DNA of 49,449 nucleotides, taken from a virus. The DNA is taken from positions 1-49,449 of IMG/VR virus record IMGVR_UViG_3300021961_000145; one strand, written 5' to 3'. The position numbers and the translations under genes are program-made. Positions within the stretch are counted from its first letter, which is position 1. Each line of letters starts with the position of its first letter. Below are positions 40,770-47,991 of the stretch, piece after piece. A model generated the notes under the pieces. It made no database searches and had not been told where the DNA came from. It saw nothing but the letters and a program-made list of their open reading frames with translations.

Positions 40770-42416
40770 TTATCTTGATGTAATTAATGCCCCTAAAGAT
40801 CCTTTCAATAATTCCTGATACTCCGCTTTATTCTCAGGTGATAAATTCTCAATAGCGTTATCATCAATACCAAATCGAATAAAATCATCCAAACTCAACA
40901 ATTTTTCGATAACACCAACATTTACTTTAGTAATTGGGTTACCTTTTACATTTATTGAAAATAGGTTTGGTAATTTTTCATATCCTTCTAGTGGTGCTTC
41001 TTTAATGTTATTGTTTTGGAATGACATCATAGTTAATGGTGCATCCAATGGTAGATGATTAATCGGTGGAAGTTCATTAACATTTGACCCTTCCGCCAAT
41101 ATCGCATCTAAATTCTTAAATTTACTTAAATCAGGTAATTTACCTATATTCATACCACTAAAGTCTAATCTATCTGTAGTTTCTGGATCTAAGAAATCTG
41201 TTACTACAACACCTTCAGTATTTTCCATTAACCATTTTAAGTATTTGTTTTGTTGTAAAGGAACATTTTGTTCACCCGCCAATTTTTTAATGTTTGCAAC
41301 TCCCTTATTAAACGATTCTTTACTGATATGATCTTCAGCCCTACCACCGAATTTATTAAGATATTTAATATATGGACTATCCATTAACCCTGTACCTCTT
41401 GTCACATCCATCTCTACTAATGCGCCCAACTCTCTTTTAAAGAAATCTCTAAGCCCTGAAAATCTACTTAAAATTTCGTCCAATTTTCCACCACGCTCAA
41501 TAGATGAGTTATTTTTATCGTGTAACTGACCAGACTCAAAATGGAATTGTAATGGGAATACACCACCTTCATCGTCTCCATCAAAAAGTTTCTTAGGCAT
41601 TACCACATAGTAATCAGATATTGAACCATCTGGTTTAGGATTATTTCTTCTATAATTATCGAAGAAACTATTACCTGGTCTTCTAGTACACCAACCAGCC
41701 ATATGTTCTAGTGGATCACAACTAGATTCAAGAGTTAATGGTGTGTAAACCAATACGTCATTATCTCTATACGCCAATCTAGCTTCACCTAAATCAATAT
41801 ACTTTTTAAGTTTTTTCCATAATTTACTTTCACCATCATCATCTTCATCATCTTCTGCACCAACAAATGGACTCACAATAGAATAAAGATGTGCTAGATC
41901 ACTATACTGATTAATGTCTGTAACATTCTGAGGTGCATTTGGTCTATTTGGCGCACTTCTCTTAAATACTTTTTTGTTCTTAACTTTGTCAAAGACACCT
42001 AAGAATTCGTTTGCCTCTGGTAAATCTTCCGCTAAAAATCTAACCGCTTGATCAATATCCCCATCTTTAATGTGATTTAAGAATACCTGAATCATCCACT
42101 GCACATATTGTTTGTTACTTGATGGATCCGCATCGACTATATCTTGAAATATTGGTTCCGTTAATTTAATAGATTGTTTATTGTTCCTATTCGTTACAAT
42201 ATATGCGATATCAATACCCTCATGATTTTCAATAGGTTCTACAGTAGTTCCTCTACGTCTACCGCCACCTTCTGGTCTTTCATCCTCTCTTTCGTTTTCA
42301 CCTTCCACTGCTTGATCTAAAATCTCCTGACTAATAACATTTTGGTTTCTTAGATAATCAACCCTATCTTCTCTTAATAAAATCTTATACTGATTTTCAG
42401 AAATAATGTATTTCAT
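40770..42416 (-). CDS. tagged protein with WCT-type and leucine-rich repeat domains, 548 aa
   Basis: The leader MKYIISENQYKILLREDRVD has ISE (5-7) and LRE. Residues about 215-320 (VLVYTPLTLESSCDPLEHMA, GWCTRRPGNSFFDNY, then FPLQFHFESGQLHDKNNSS) resemble a phage domain marked by 'G..TKWCTA' and a late 'fmDenD'; its activity is unknown. Residues about 410-520 contain degenerate leucine-rich repeats (LDFSGMNIGKLPDLSKFKNL; FSINVKGNPITKV). LRRs normally bind proteins, which would suit an ejected effector. An ATATTTAT box lies upstream. Confidence 0.7.
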   Translation of the reverse strand: MKYIISENQYKILLREDRVDYLRNQNVISQEILDQAVEGENEREDERPEGGGRRRGTTVEPIENHEGIDIAYIVTNRNNKQSIKLTEPIFQDIVDADPSSNKQYVQWMIQVFLNHIKDGDIDQAVRFLAEDLPEANEFLGVFDKVKNKKVFKRSAPNRPNAPQNVTDINQYSDLAHLYSIVSPFVGAEDDEDDDGESKLWKKLKKYIDLGEARLAYRDNDVLVYTPLTLESSCDPLEHMAGWCTRRPGNSFFDNYRRNNPKPDGSISDYYVVMPKKLFDGDDEGGVFPLQFHFESGQLHDKNNSSIERGGKLDEILSRFSGLRDFFKRELGALVEMDVTRGTGLMDSPYIKYLNKFGGRAEDHISKESFNKGVANIKKLAGEQNVPLQQNKYLKWLMENTEGVVVTDFLDPETTDRLDFSGMNIGKLPDLSKFKNLDAILAEGSNVNELPPINHLPLDAPLTMMSFQNNNIKEAPLEGYEKLPNLFSINVKGNPITKVNVGVIEKLLSLDDFIRFGIDDNAIENLSPENKAEYQELLKGSLGALITSR

Positions 42417-42433
42417 AATTTAATTTTTATTAT

Positions 42434-42441
42434 ATAAATAT
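42434..42441 (-). promoter_or_regulatory. ATATTTAT box (putative phage late promoter)
   Basis: GATATATTTATATAATAAAA lies 17 bases upstream of the ATG at 42416. Confidence 0.5.
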
Positions 42442-42459
42442 ATCGTTTTTATTAAAAAT

Positions 42460-43275
42460 TTATTTATTTTTTTTCTTGACCACATTACCAAATATATGGT
42501 TACCAATAGTCACAGTTTTTTTCCAAGTGGTCGTATCACTTTCTTTTGTCCAGTTAGGTGTTACATAATTTGCATAATAATAATTAGCTCCTTTTGTTAT
42601 ATCTTTAATAGAGTCTATAGATTTTGCAATACTAATTGCAATTTCCATTTTATCATGATTAATATATTTTTTATAAACATCTTCTAAAGTTTCTTTACCA
42701 CTATTATATTTATTCCACATAGAAAATTGTTTATTAGCTAATGCCTGTGAAGTTACAGTAGTACCTTTACTTAAATGATTGCTTTCTGCTCTATTTCTAA
42801 GTACGTTCGCTACTGCTTGCATACCTTTTTGGTAATCAGATTCACCTCCCGCCTCACCAATAAGTGTACAAACAATTATTTTTTCACTTTTAGTTAGTTT
42901 ATTAAATAAAGATTCGGGAGTATTACCTTCTTTTTCTTCTTTTTCTTCTTTTAATTTTTTAATTGCGTTTTTACCTACTTTAATAGTTTTTTCACATTCT
43001 TCATATCCTAAAAAATCACAAAGTGCCTCTAAAGTCTTTTCACCAAAGTAACCCATTTTACCATCCCATTTTAAATTACCAGCAGATTTTAATTTTTTCT
43101 GTACAAATACTATTGCAGAATTACTAGATCCATTACAATAACCCAATTCCAATGTTTTACCCTCTTCTATATCCTCCAAAGTAATTAATTTATCTTCTTT
43201 TTCACCATTTGGACATGGAGACTCACTTTCTAAAATTATTTTTCTTAATTGTCTTTCTGTAATTATAATTTTCAT
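42460..43275 (-). CDS. tagged peptidoglycan hydrolase, SleB domain
   Basis: Leader MKIIITERQLRKIILESESP has ITE (5-7) and ILE (14-16). Residues about 48-90 (SNSAIVFVQKKLKSAG, GYFGEKTLEALCDFLG) look like a peptidoglycan-binding domain. Residues 130-265 match the SleB cell-wall hydrolase family: TLIGEAGGESDYQKGMQAVA with catalytic Glu probably E141, then NVLRNRAE, KQFSMW, and a C-terminal TIGNHIFG. It cleaves glycan strands. No signal peptide or holin is present. With the tag this suggests a virion-borne hydrolase that opens the cell wall for DNA entry, not a lysis endolysin. Confidence 0.85.
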   Translation of the reverse strand: MKIIITERQLRKIILESESPCPNGEKEDKLITLEDIEEGKTLELGYCNGSSNSAIVFVQKKLKSAGNLKWDGKMGYFGEKTLEALCDFLGYEECEKTIKVGKNAIKKLKEEKEEKEGNTPESLFNKLTKSEKIIVCTLIGEAGGESDYQKGMQAVANVLRNRAESNHLSKGTTVTSQALANKQFSMWNKYNSGKETLEDVYKKYINHDKMEIAISIAKSIDSIKDITKGANYYYANYVTPNWTKESDTTTWKKTVTIGNHIFGNVVKKKNK

Positions 43276-43287
43276 ATTTATAAATAT
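43274..43287. promoter_or_regulatory. palindromic ATATTTAT box serving two divergent genes
   Basis: ATATTTATAAATAT is a perfect 14-bp palindrome containing one ATATTTAT box on each strand. The ATGs of the hydrolase (43275, -) and the HNH gene (43288, +) sit at its two ends. Confidence 0.5.
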
Positions 43288-43722
43288 ATGAAATTACCAT
43301 TAAAAAACAATAAAAGTAAGAAAAAACGTTTAAAAACTAGTAATTTGTCAACAGATTCGACAAAAAACAACAAATTAAAGTATTTAATACGTAAAATTAC
43401 AAAAAAATACCCTAAAATCAAACAAAAAATCAAAAATATTAAAGATTTAGAGAAAAAATTGTATTATGCGATGGTTTGGGAGGTTACAGAACAACAACCT
43501 TTGTATATTTTAGAAAATTCTGACAAAAGAGGGTGGAAAAACTACCATATTGATCATATTTATCCCATTTCTATGGGGTATAAAGACAAAATACCACCAG
43601 AGAGGATTGGAAACATCAAAAATTTACGATTTATTCACTATACGGAGAACTTAGATAAAGGATCTAAGATAACAAATGAGTCCAGAAACGCATTAAGAAG
43701 AATAAAAAGGTTAAAGAAATAA
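43288..43722 (+). CDS. HNH endonuclease-like protein, 144 aa
   Basis: The start is the ATG at 43288; an upstream reading would run back into the divergent gene. Residues 1-60 are very basic. The HNH-like core is YHIDHIYPISMG (86-97; H87, D89, H90), KNLRFIHYTENLDKGSK (111-127), the latter equivalent to 'NLq.lc..cN..KG'. Zinc-binding Cys pairs are absent. It may be a free-standing homing or packaging-associated nuclease, or a host-DNA nuclease. It overlaps the next opposing gene by 12 bases. Confidence 0.7.
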   Translation: MKLPLKNNKSKKKRLKTSNLSTDSTKNNKLKYLIRKITKKYPKIKQKIKNIKDLEKKLYYAMVWEVTEQQPLYILENSDKRGWKNYHIDHIYPISMGYKDKIPPERIGNIKNLRFIHYTENLDKGSKITNESRNALRRIKRLKK

Positions 43723-44508
43723 TCCTTTATGGATAATAATGTAAAACTGACCATCAACAAAGACTTTTTGAATTTTAGGTGTCTTATAAAATTTCAAAAT
43801 ACCATATAGTTTATCTCCACCACCCATTTCTAAAATATCTTTATAATACTCACACAAATCACCCCTATTCCATCCTAAAGAATCTATAGGGTAATGCCAA
43901 TATGAATAAAAGTAAGATTTTTCCCTATCTAACCCATCAAAAGTTACACCATTTTCCTCTTGCCATTCTTCATCTTCCATCTTTTCCACAACTTCGGGTA
44001 AAATATCTTCCCACATCCTATCTTTTAATCCCTCACTCCATTGATTAGTTTTAACAAAGTAATTATCCCATACAAACTCAAAAAAATTATCATCACAAAG
44101 GAAAATATTATCGTTTACATACGACCAAAATTCTTTTTCTAATATTACATCTGCAACCTCTATTTTCTTACCACCATTTTTATAGTTTATTATAAACTCA
44201 TATAACCATTTAATAGTTTCTTCAGTATAAAAACCTTTTAATAATGGATTTTCTACTTCACCTACACCATTAAAAAGGATTTGTAAAACATCATCGACAT
44301 CTTTTTTTATTTCGTTACTTAGTCTAGAGATAAAATCATCTAATGTTTCACCCGGCCAATCTTTAACATCCCTATTTTCTAAAGAATTAATGTAGTTATA
44401 TATACGTCTATATGAAAACTTTAAAACCCCTAATGCAAATTTATTTTGTGCATTAGGGGTTAGGTTTTCTTCGTTTAAAATTTTTCGTATATTCTTCTTT
44501 AATGACAT
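43711..44508 (-). CDS. tagged acidic protein, 265 aa
   Basis: The leader MSLKKNIRKILNEENLTPNA has LNE (11-13) and matches the 'IRKILKEE' type. The body is acidic and rich in Trp, Tyr and Phe (FWSYVNDNIFLCDDNFFEFV), resembling the 364-aa and 342-aa products in composition. No catalytic motif is recognised. A strong inverted repeat lies within codons 16-28. The downstream gene overlaps convergently by 12 bases. Confidence 0.75.
   Translation of the reverse strand: MSLKKNIRKILNEENLTPNAQNKFALGVLKFSYRRIYNYINSLENRDVKDWPGETLDDFISRLSNEIKKDVDDVLQILFNGVGEVENPLLKGFYTEETIKWLYEFIINYKNGGKKIEVADVILEKEFWSYVNDNIFLCDDNFFEFVWDNYFVKTNQWSEGLKDRMWEDILPEVVEKMEDEEWQEENGVTFDGLDREKSYFYSYWHYPIDSLGWNRGDLCEYYKDILEMGGGDKLYGILKFYKTPKIQKVFVDGQFYIIIHKGLFL
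44425..44461 (-). repeat. 13-bp inverted repeat inside a coding 5' end
   Basis: AACCCCTAATGCA (44425-44437) and TGCATTAGGGGTT (44449-44461) are perfect complements with an 11-nt loop. In the - strand RNA the stem is followed by UUUU and lies about 48 nt after the start codon of the 265-aa gene. It could attenuate transcription. Confidence 0.6.
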
Positions 44509-44509
44509 A

Positions 44510-44704
44510 TTAAGAATTCATAAGAGAGATAGCCTGTCTTACCAATTCCTCCTTCTGTTGTTCTAAAAGTTGTACTTTAGCCTTTTGGGTATCATTTAGT
44601 TCTGATCCCGCAGCTTCTGACTTAATGTCTGAGATTTGACCATCTAATTTGTCATGTCTCAACAACAAAGAATGGTATAATTGTGCTTTTTGTTCGTTAT
44701 TCAT
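44510..44704 (-). CDS. small coiled-coil protein, 64 aa
   Basis: The product MNNEQKAQLYHSLLLRHDKL... is two amphipathic helices joined near residue 32-38 (AGSELNDT). The stop is adjacent to the next ATG (44508), so it is co-translated with the 265-aa gene. It lacks the tag. No family is recognised. Confidence 0.7.
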   Translation of the reverse strand: MNNEQKAQLYHSLLLRHDKLDGQISDIKSEAAGSELNDTQKAKVQLLEQQKEELVRQAISLMNS

Positions 44705-44731
44705 AATTTTTATTTTTTAAAAACGTTATTA

Positions 44732-45244
44732 TTAGTTTATACCTAATCTATTTCTATACCTATTATGTACAGTTCCAAACATCTTAGACATCTTAGATAT
44801 CATATCCTGCATACTTTCTATCTGATTTAAAATAGACATAACTAATTCTTGTTTAGTCATATCATATGATAACCCAGTATCCCCAGAGTATAATAATCTT
44901 AAATAGTTTTGTAACTTCTTTAATACTAATTTATAGTCACCTATTAAATTTTTAAAGTCATTATCTAAATAAATTTCATTTTCTAAATTATTGATCATAT
45001 CAATATCAATATTTAATTTATGGGTTAAATTAGAAATAAAATTAGTTATCATTTGTTTATTTTCTAATTTACCACTCATAGACATTTCTATAAATGTATT
45101 AAGTATTTCTACTGTAGTTGCTAATGTTTGTAATAAAGGTGATTGCACACTTTGTGCGTGTATATTCATAATATCTTTATCATCATATCCACCTACTTCA
45201 TTAAGTACTCTTTTTAGTTGTGATTCTGTAATTCTTATTTTCAT
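44732..45244 (-). CDS. tagged helical protein, 170 aa
   Basis: The ATG at 45244 gives MKIRITESQLKRVLNEVGGY, the clearest example of the shared leader, with ITE (5-7) and LNE (14-16). A longer upstream reading would include the ATATTTAT box and is rejected. The rest is wholly helical and Met/Leu/Ile/Asn-rich, like T4 internal proteins. No enzymatic motif is seen. It is a strong candidate for an abundant internal head protein. Confidence 0.78.
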   Translation of the reverse strand: MKIRITESQLKRVLNEVGGYDDKDIMNIHAQSVQSPLLQTLATTVEILNTFIEMSMSGKLENKQMITNFISNLTHKLNIDIDMINNLENEIYLDNDFKNLIGDYKLVLKKLQNYLRLLYSGDTGLSYDMTKQELVMSILNQIESMQDMISKMSKMFGTVHNRYRNRLGIN

Positions 45245-45249
45245 ACTAT

Positions 45250-45257
45250 ATAAATAT
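45250..45257 (-). promoter_or_regulatory. ATATTTAT box (putative phage late promoter)
   Basis: AATATATTTATATAG ends 5 bases before the ATG at 45244; such short spacing would give a near-leaderless mRNA. Confidence 0.45.
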
Positions 45258-45274
45258 ATTTTTTTTATAAAAAG

Positions 45275-45306
45275 TTTGTGCAATCCAAATTTTATTATTA
45301 TATTTG
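45275..45306 (+). promoter_or_regulatory. Bacteroidota-type promoter for the 174-aa exported protein
   Basis: TTTG (45275-45278) and TATATTTG (45299-45306) are separated by 20 bp; the ATG is only 4 bases further on, implying leaderless translation. Confidence 0.8.
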
Positions 45307-45310
45307 TTTT

Positions 45311-45835
45311 ATGAAAAAATACATTTTAATATTAATAACAATAGTTTTAACTAGTTTAACGACATTTTCTCAAACAAAATGGGACGGTAAGTTTCCTTGG
45401 TATTCTGCAGATAGATATGGGGATATAAGAAGGGGGATATCATTATCTAGTTCTTCTACAGAAGTTTATTACCTCGATGAAGTTAAAAATATGAATAAGT
45501 TTCAAAAATCAGTGGATACTTTAATATTTTCAGAAAATGATAAATTTTTAAAGTATTTTTTTGATTTTGAAAATAAAAAAGTTACAGCAATTAACCTTCG
45601 ATCTAAAACTATGGAGGTTTATGATGTGTTAAGGATAAAAAAACGTAAAATCAATAAGGAAAAAACGGAAGGTGTCTTTACTTTAAAAATAAAAAAAGGA
45701 AAGACTAAAATTAATTACTATGTGAATACCTATGATAGATACTTCTGTAAGGTAATATATTCTAAAGAAGAAAAAATGGGTGTTGTACTTTCTAACGATA
45801 TAGATGGTTGGGGATATAAAACCGATGAGGATTAA
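45311..45835 (+). CDS. exported hypothetical protein, 174 aa
   Basis: The start is the ATG at 45311. MKKYILILITIVLTSLTTFS followed by QTKWDG is a signal peptide with likely cleavage near FSQ. The mature part is basic and beta-rich (DVLRIKKRKINKEKTEGVFT), with no recognised domain. It is the third exported gene in this window with a host-type promoter and, like the others, stands alone between late genes. A strong terminator overlaps its stop codon. Possible envelope-modifying or superinfection-exclusion factor. Confidence 0.72.
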   Translation: MKKYILILITIVLTSLTTFSQTKWDGKFPWYSADRYGDIRRGISLSSSSTEVYYLDEVKNMNKFQKSVDTLIFSENDKFLKYFFDFENKKVTAINLRSKTMEVYDVLRIKKRKINKEKTEGVFTLKIKKGKTKINYYVNTYDRYFCKVIYSKEEKMGVVLSNDIDGWGYKTDED

Positions 45836-45848
45836 TCATCGGTTTTTT
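45821..45848. terminator. bidirectional terminator overlapping two stop codons
   Basis: ACCGATGA (45821-45828) pairs with TCATCGGT (45836-45843) with a 7-nt loop, followed by TTTTTT on the + strand. The stem includes the ends of both convergent genes (stops at 45833-45835 + and 45832-45834 -). Confidence 0.85.
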
Positions 45849-46017
45849 CTTGTACTTCTACCTCCTCTATTTCCATTTGTCGATTTCTGAGTTTTTCTAT
45901 TTCTTTCATAAACTCTTCTTGAAATAATTTTTGAACTCTCTTTTGCTCAGACTTAATTCTTTCTGTTCTAATCTTTGATTTTTGTTTTTGGTTTTTTCTG
46001 TGTCTACTTTTTGGCAT
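45832..46017 (-). CDS. small charged protein, 61 aa
   Basis: The product MPKSRHRKNQKQKSKIRTER... is strongly basic in residues 1-28 and acidic in 40-61, with one long helix between. A basic N-terminus with an acidic tail suggests a nucleic-acid or ribosome contact regulated by the tail. It overlaps the opposing gene by four bases and shares its terminator. No family name can be given with certainty. Confidence 0.7.
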   Translation of the reverse strand: MPKSRHRKNQKQKSKIRTERIKSEQKRVQKLFQEEFMKEIEKLRNRQMEIEEVEVQEKTDD

Positions 46018-46066
46018 AATGTAAATTTTTATATTTTAATATTAATGAAATTTTGTAATAATGTCA

Positions 46067-46074
46067 ATATTTAT
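46067..46074 (+). promoter_or_regulatory. ATATTTAT box that decides the start of the DUF192 gene
   Basis: CAATATTTATTGATATG places the box 4 bases before the ATG at 46079. An alternative ATG at 46061 would put the promoter inside the gene, so 46079 is preferred. Confidence 0.45.
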
Positions 46075-46078
46075 TGAT

Positions 46079-46480
46079 ATGAAATTATTAGATTTAATAT
46101 TAAAAGATGTTTCTGCACCATTTAAAGAATCTTGTGTGTTAACTATTACTAACACTAACGGTGAAGAAGTGGTTGTCGATTGTGAGGTACCATCTACGGA
46201 TGAAGAAAAAATGACTGGGTTAATGTACAGAGATAGTCTATGTGATAATTGTGGTATGTTTTATGATTATGTTGATGGTGGTTTTTGGATGAAGAATGTT
46301 AATTTCCCAATAGAAATGGTCTTTATTAATGGAGATAAAATAGTGGACATTCAAAAAGCGTTACCACACGATGAAACTTCTATACAACCATCTGTAGAAT
46401 CTGACGGCAACTTAGAAGTTAATGAAGGTTTTTGTGAATCTAATAATATATCTGTAGGAAATAAAGTTTACAGATCATAA
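46079..46480 (+). CDS. DUF192 family protein, 133 aa
   Basis: The product has the DUF192 pattern: CEVPSTDEEKMTGLMYRDSL, then GMFYDY, GGFWMKNVNFPIEMVFI, and KIVDIQKALPHDE. The usual family form is 'GLM.R..L....GMlF.f....fWMknt.ipLDi.fid'. The function of the family is unknown; its core is a small beta barrel. It has no signal peptide, unlike many bacterial members. The last 13 bases overlap the opposing metalloprotease gene. Confidence 0.85.
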   Translation: MKLLDLILKDVSAPFKESCVLTITNTNGEEVVVDCEVPSTDEEKMTGLMYRDSLCDNCGMFYDYVDGGFWMKNVNFPIEMVFINGDKIVDIQKALPHDETSIQPSVESDGNLEVNEGFCESNNISVGNKVYRS

Positions 46481-47496
46481 ATCTCTGGATTAATTTTCCC
46501 AAATTTTCTAACTAACACTCCCGCTTTGGAGTTTGCTTCATCCTCCCAAGGAGAACCATCCTCACCCTCTTCTGGGTTACCCCTTAAATCTCCTCTACTA
46601 TTTTGTTTGTGATGAACCATTTCATGTGCAATAGATCTGATAATATCAGGTATCGCCCTACCCTTTGTTAGAACGTTTATTTCTCCATCTATCATATCAT
46701 AACTCGCAAGAGTCTCAATATCGTCTCCATTACTTGTTAAATTAACTCTAAAGTCATCACCTAAAGATAATTCTCCCCTACCAAATTCAATAAAATCATC
46801 AATAACTGACTCATTTAATTTTTTTATCGTTGGGGATTCATCATAATTATCCAAACCTAACTCTGAGAGTCTTTCTGGTAACTTACTATAAAATGAATCT
46901 AATATATATTCATACATGTCAGTATCCCCAATCCCATAAGACTTATTTAGTGAATCCATTATTTTCAACCTATCACTAGAATTACTTTTACATAGATGAC
47001 TGTATGAATCACTAACAAAGTTATATCTTATTGGACATAAAAAATATGGTATATGTTTGATTTTCATATTTAAATCTTTTTGCGGTAATATCCATTCCCC
47101 ATATTCACCCGAATTCTCGTCATACCCTATTATATCTTGATCCACTAAACTATGTAACCAATCATATAACACTTCTAACTGAAATTCATCATAACTATAA
47201 AAATCATTAGGTTTATCTATACGATAATATTCTCCTTCATCATACGGATCTTCTTCATCAACACTATACCACCAACCTAATTTTTGAAAAACTTTATCGT
47301 TGTGTATTACTTCATCCATTTCAGATTCTAATATACCCATATCCATTAATTCCCCAACACTACCAAAAGACATCTGTCGGTTTTTATTGTTTTCCAAATA
47401 AACATCAGATAAAAGTCTGTTCACAACCTTGTCGCAGAATTTTTTATCAACTACTTCTAACTCTTCTTTTAATATTTTCCTAATTAATCTTTTCAT
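46468..47496 (-). CDS. tagged zinc metalloprotease-like protein, 342 aa
   Basis: The leader MKRLIRKILKEELEVVDKKF has LKE (9-11). The C-terminal region holds an HExxH zinc motif, IAHEMVHHKQ (HEMVH at 291-295), and a downstream SPWEDEANSKAG (E318/E320) that can supply the third ligand, as in gluzincins. Residues about 240-285 (EFGRGELSLGDDFRVNL) lead into the motif. The N-terminal 200 residues are acidic and aromatic. As an ejected protease it could cut a host protein at the start of infection. Target unknown. Confidence 0.75.
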   Translation of the reverse strand: MKRLIRKILKEELEVVDKKFCDKVVNRLLSDVYLENNKNRQMSFGSVGELMDMGILESEMDEVIHNDKVFQKLGWWYSVDEEDPYDEGEYYRIDKPNDFYSYDEFQLEVLYDWLHSLVDQDIIGYDENSGEYGEWILPQKDLNMKIKHIPYFLCPIRYNFVSDSYSHLCKSNSSDRLKIMDSLNKSYGIGDTDMYEYILDSFYSKLPERLSELGLDNYDESPTIKKLNESVIDDFIEFGRGELSLGDDFRVNLTSNGDDIETLASYDMIDGEINVLTKGRAIPDIIRSIAHEMVHHKQNSRGDLRGNPEEGEDGSPWEDEANSKAGVLVRKFGKINPEIYDL

Positions 47497-47991
47497 TTAG
47501 TGTTTCCAAAAATGTTCTTGTTTATGGTGATCCGCCATAATTTTACAAAATTTTGCCAATTTTTTATACTGTTCTATTATTGATAGTTCATCAGTCAATT
47601 CATAATCGTCATACATCATATTAATAAACCCATCAACCAACCCCACTGAATGTAATGAAGCCAACTCTTCTTTAGTGTTAACATTTTGTACATCTACTTG
47701 ACTAAATAATTCTGAGTTCACTGGTTTATCGTAAAAAGGTAACTCAAACCCTACTATTTGTAACTTACCAACACCAATTGGACTTAGTAAAGGTCTTATT
47801 TCGCGTTTAACTTCTTTAGTTATCCATTCCATAACTTCTGGTTCAGTAGATGGTTTCCATATAAATTCTCTATTTTCATCATCCCATGTCGCAAAATGTC
47901 TTATAGGACTATGTCTCATCTTTTTTAGTTTGGACATTTTACCCATACCCTCACTTTCCTCTTTTAATATTTTCTTTATTATATTTTTCAT
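47497..47991 (-). CDS. tagged hypothetical protein, 164 aa
   Basis: The leader MKNIIKKILKEESEGMGKMS has LKE (9-11) and is nearly the same as that of the adjacent metalloprotease (MKRLIRKILKEELE). The body is alpha/beta with EVMEWITKEVKREIRPLLSP and a C-terminal DHHKQEHFWKH that is His-rich. Metal binding by this tail is possible. The stop codon is directly adjacent to the metalloprotease start. No family is recognised. Confidence 0.72.
   Translation of the reverse strand: MKNIIKKILKEESEGMGKMSKLKKMRHSPIRHFATWDDENREFIWKPSTEPEVMEWITKEVKREIRPLLSPIGVGKLQIVGFELPFYDKPVNSELFSQVDVQNVNTKEELASLHSVGLVDGFINMMYDDYELTDELSIIEQYKKLAKFCKIMADHHKQEHFWKH

Noticed and set aside
42460-43275. Lysis endolysin
   Set aside because: No signal peptide, holin or spanin nearby, and it carries the same leader as other putative internal proteins; a virion-borne entry hydrolase is more likely.
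45245-45283. Longer start for the tagged 170-aa protein
   Set aside because: The extension covers the ATATTTAT box and hides the leader MKIRITESQLKRVLNE; the ATG at 45244 is preferred. The same reasoning was used at 12148, 24928, 31480, 43288 and 45311.
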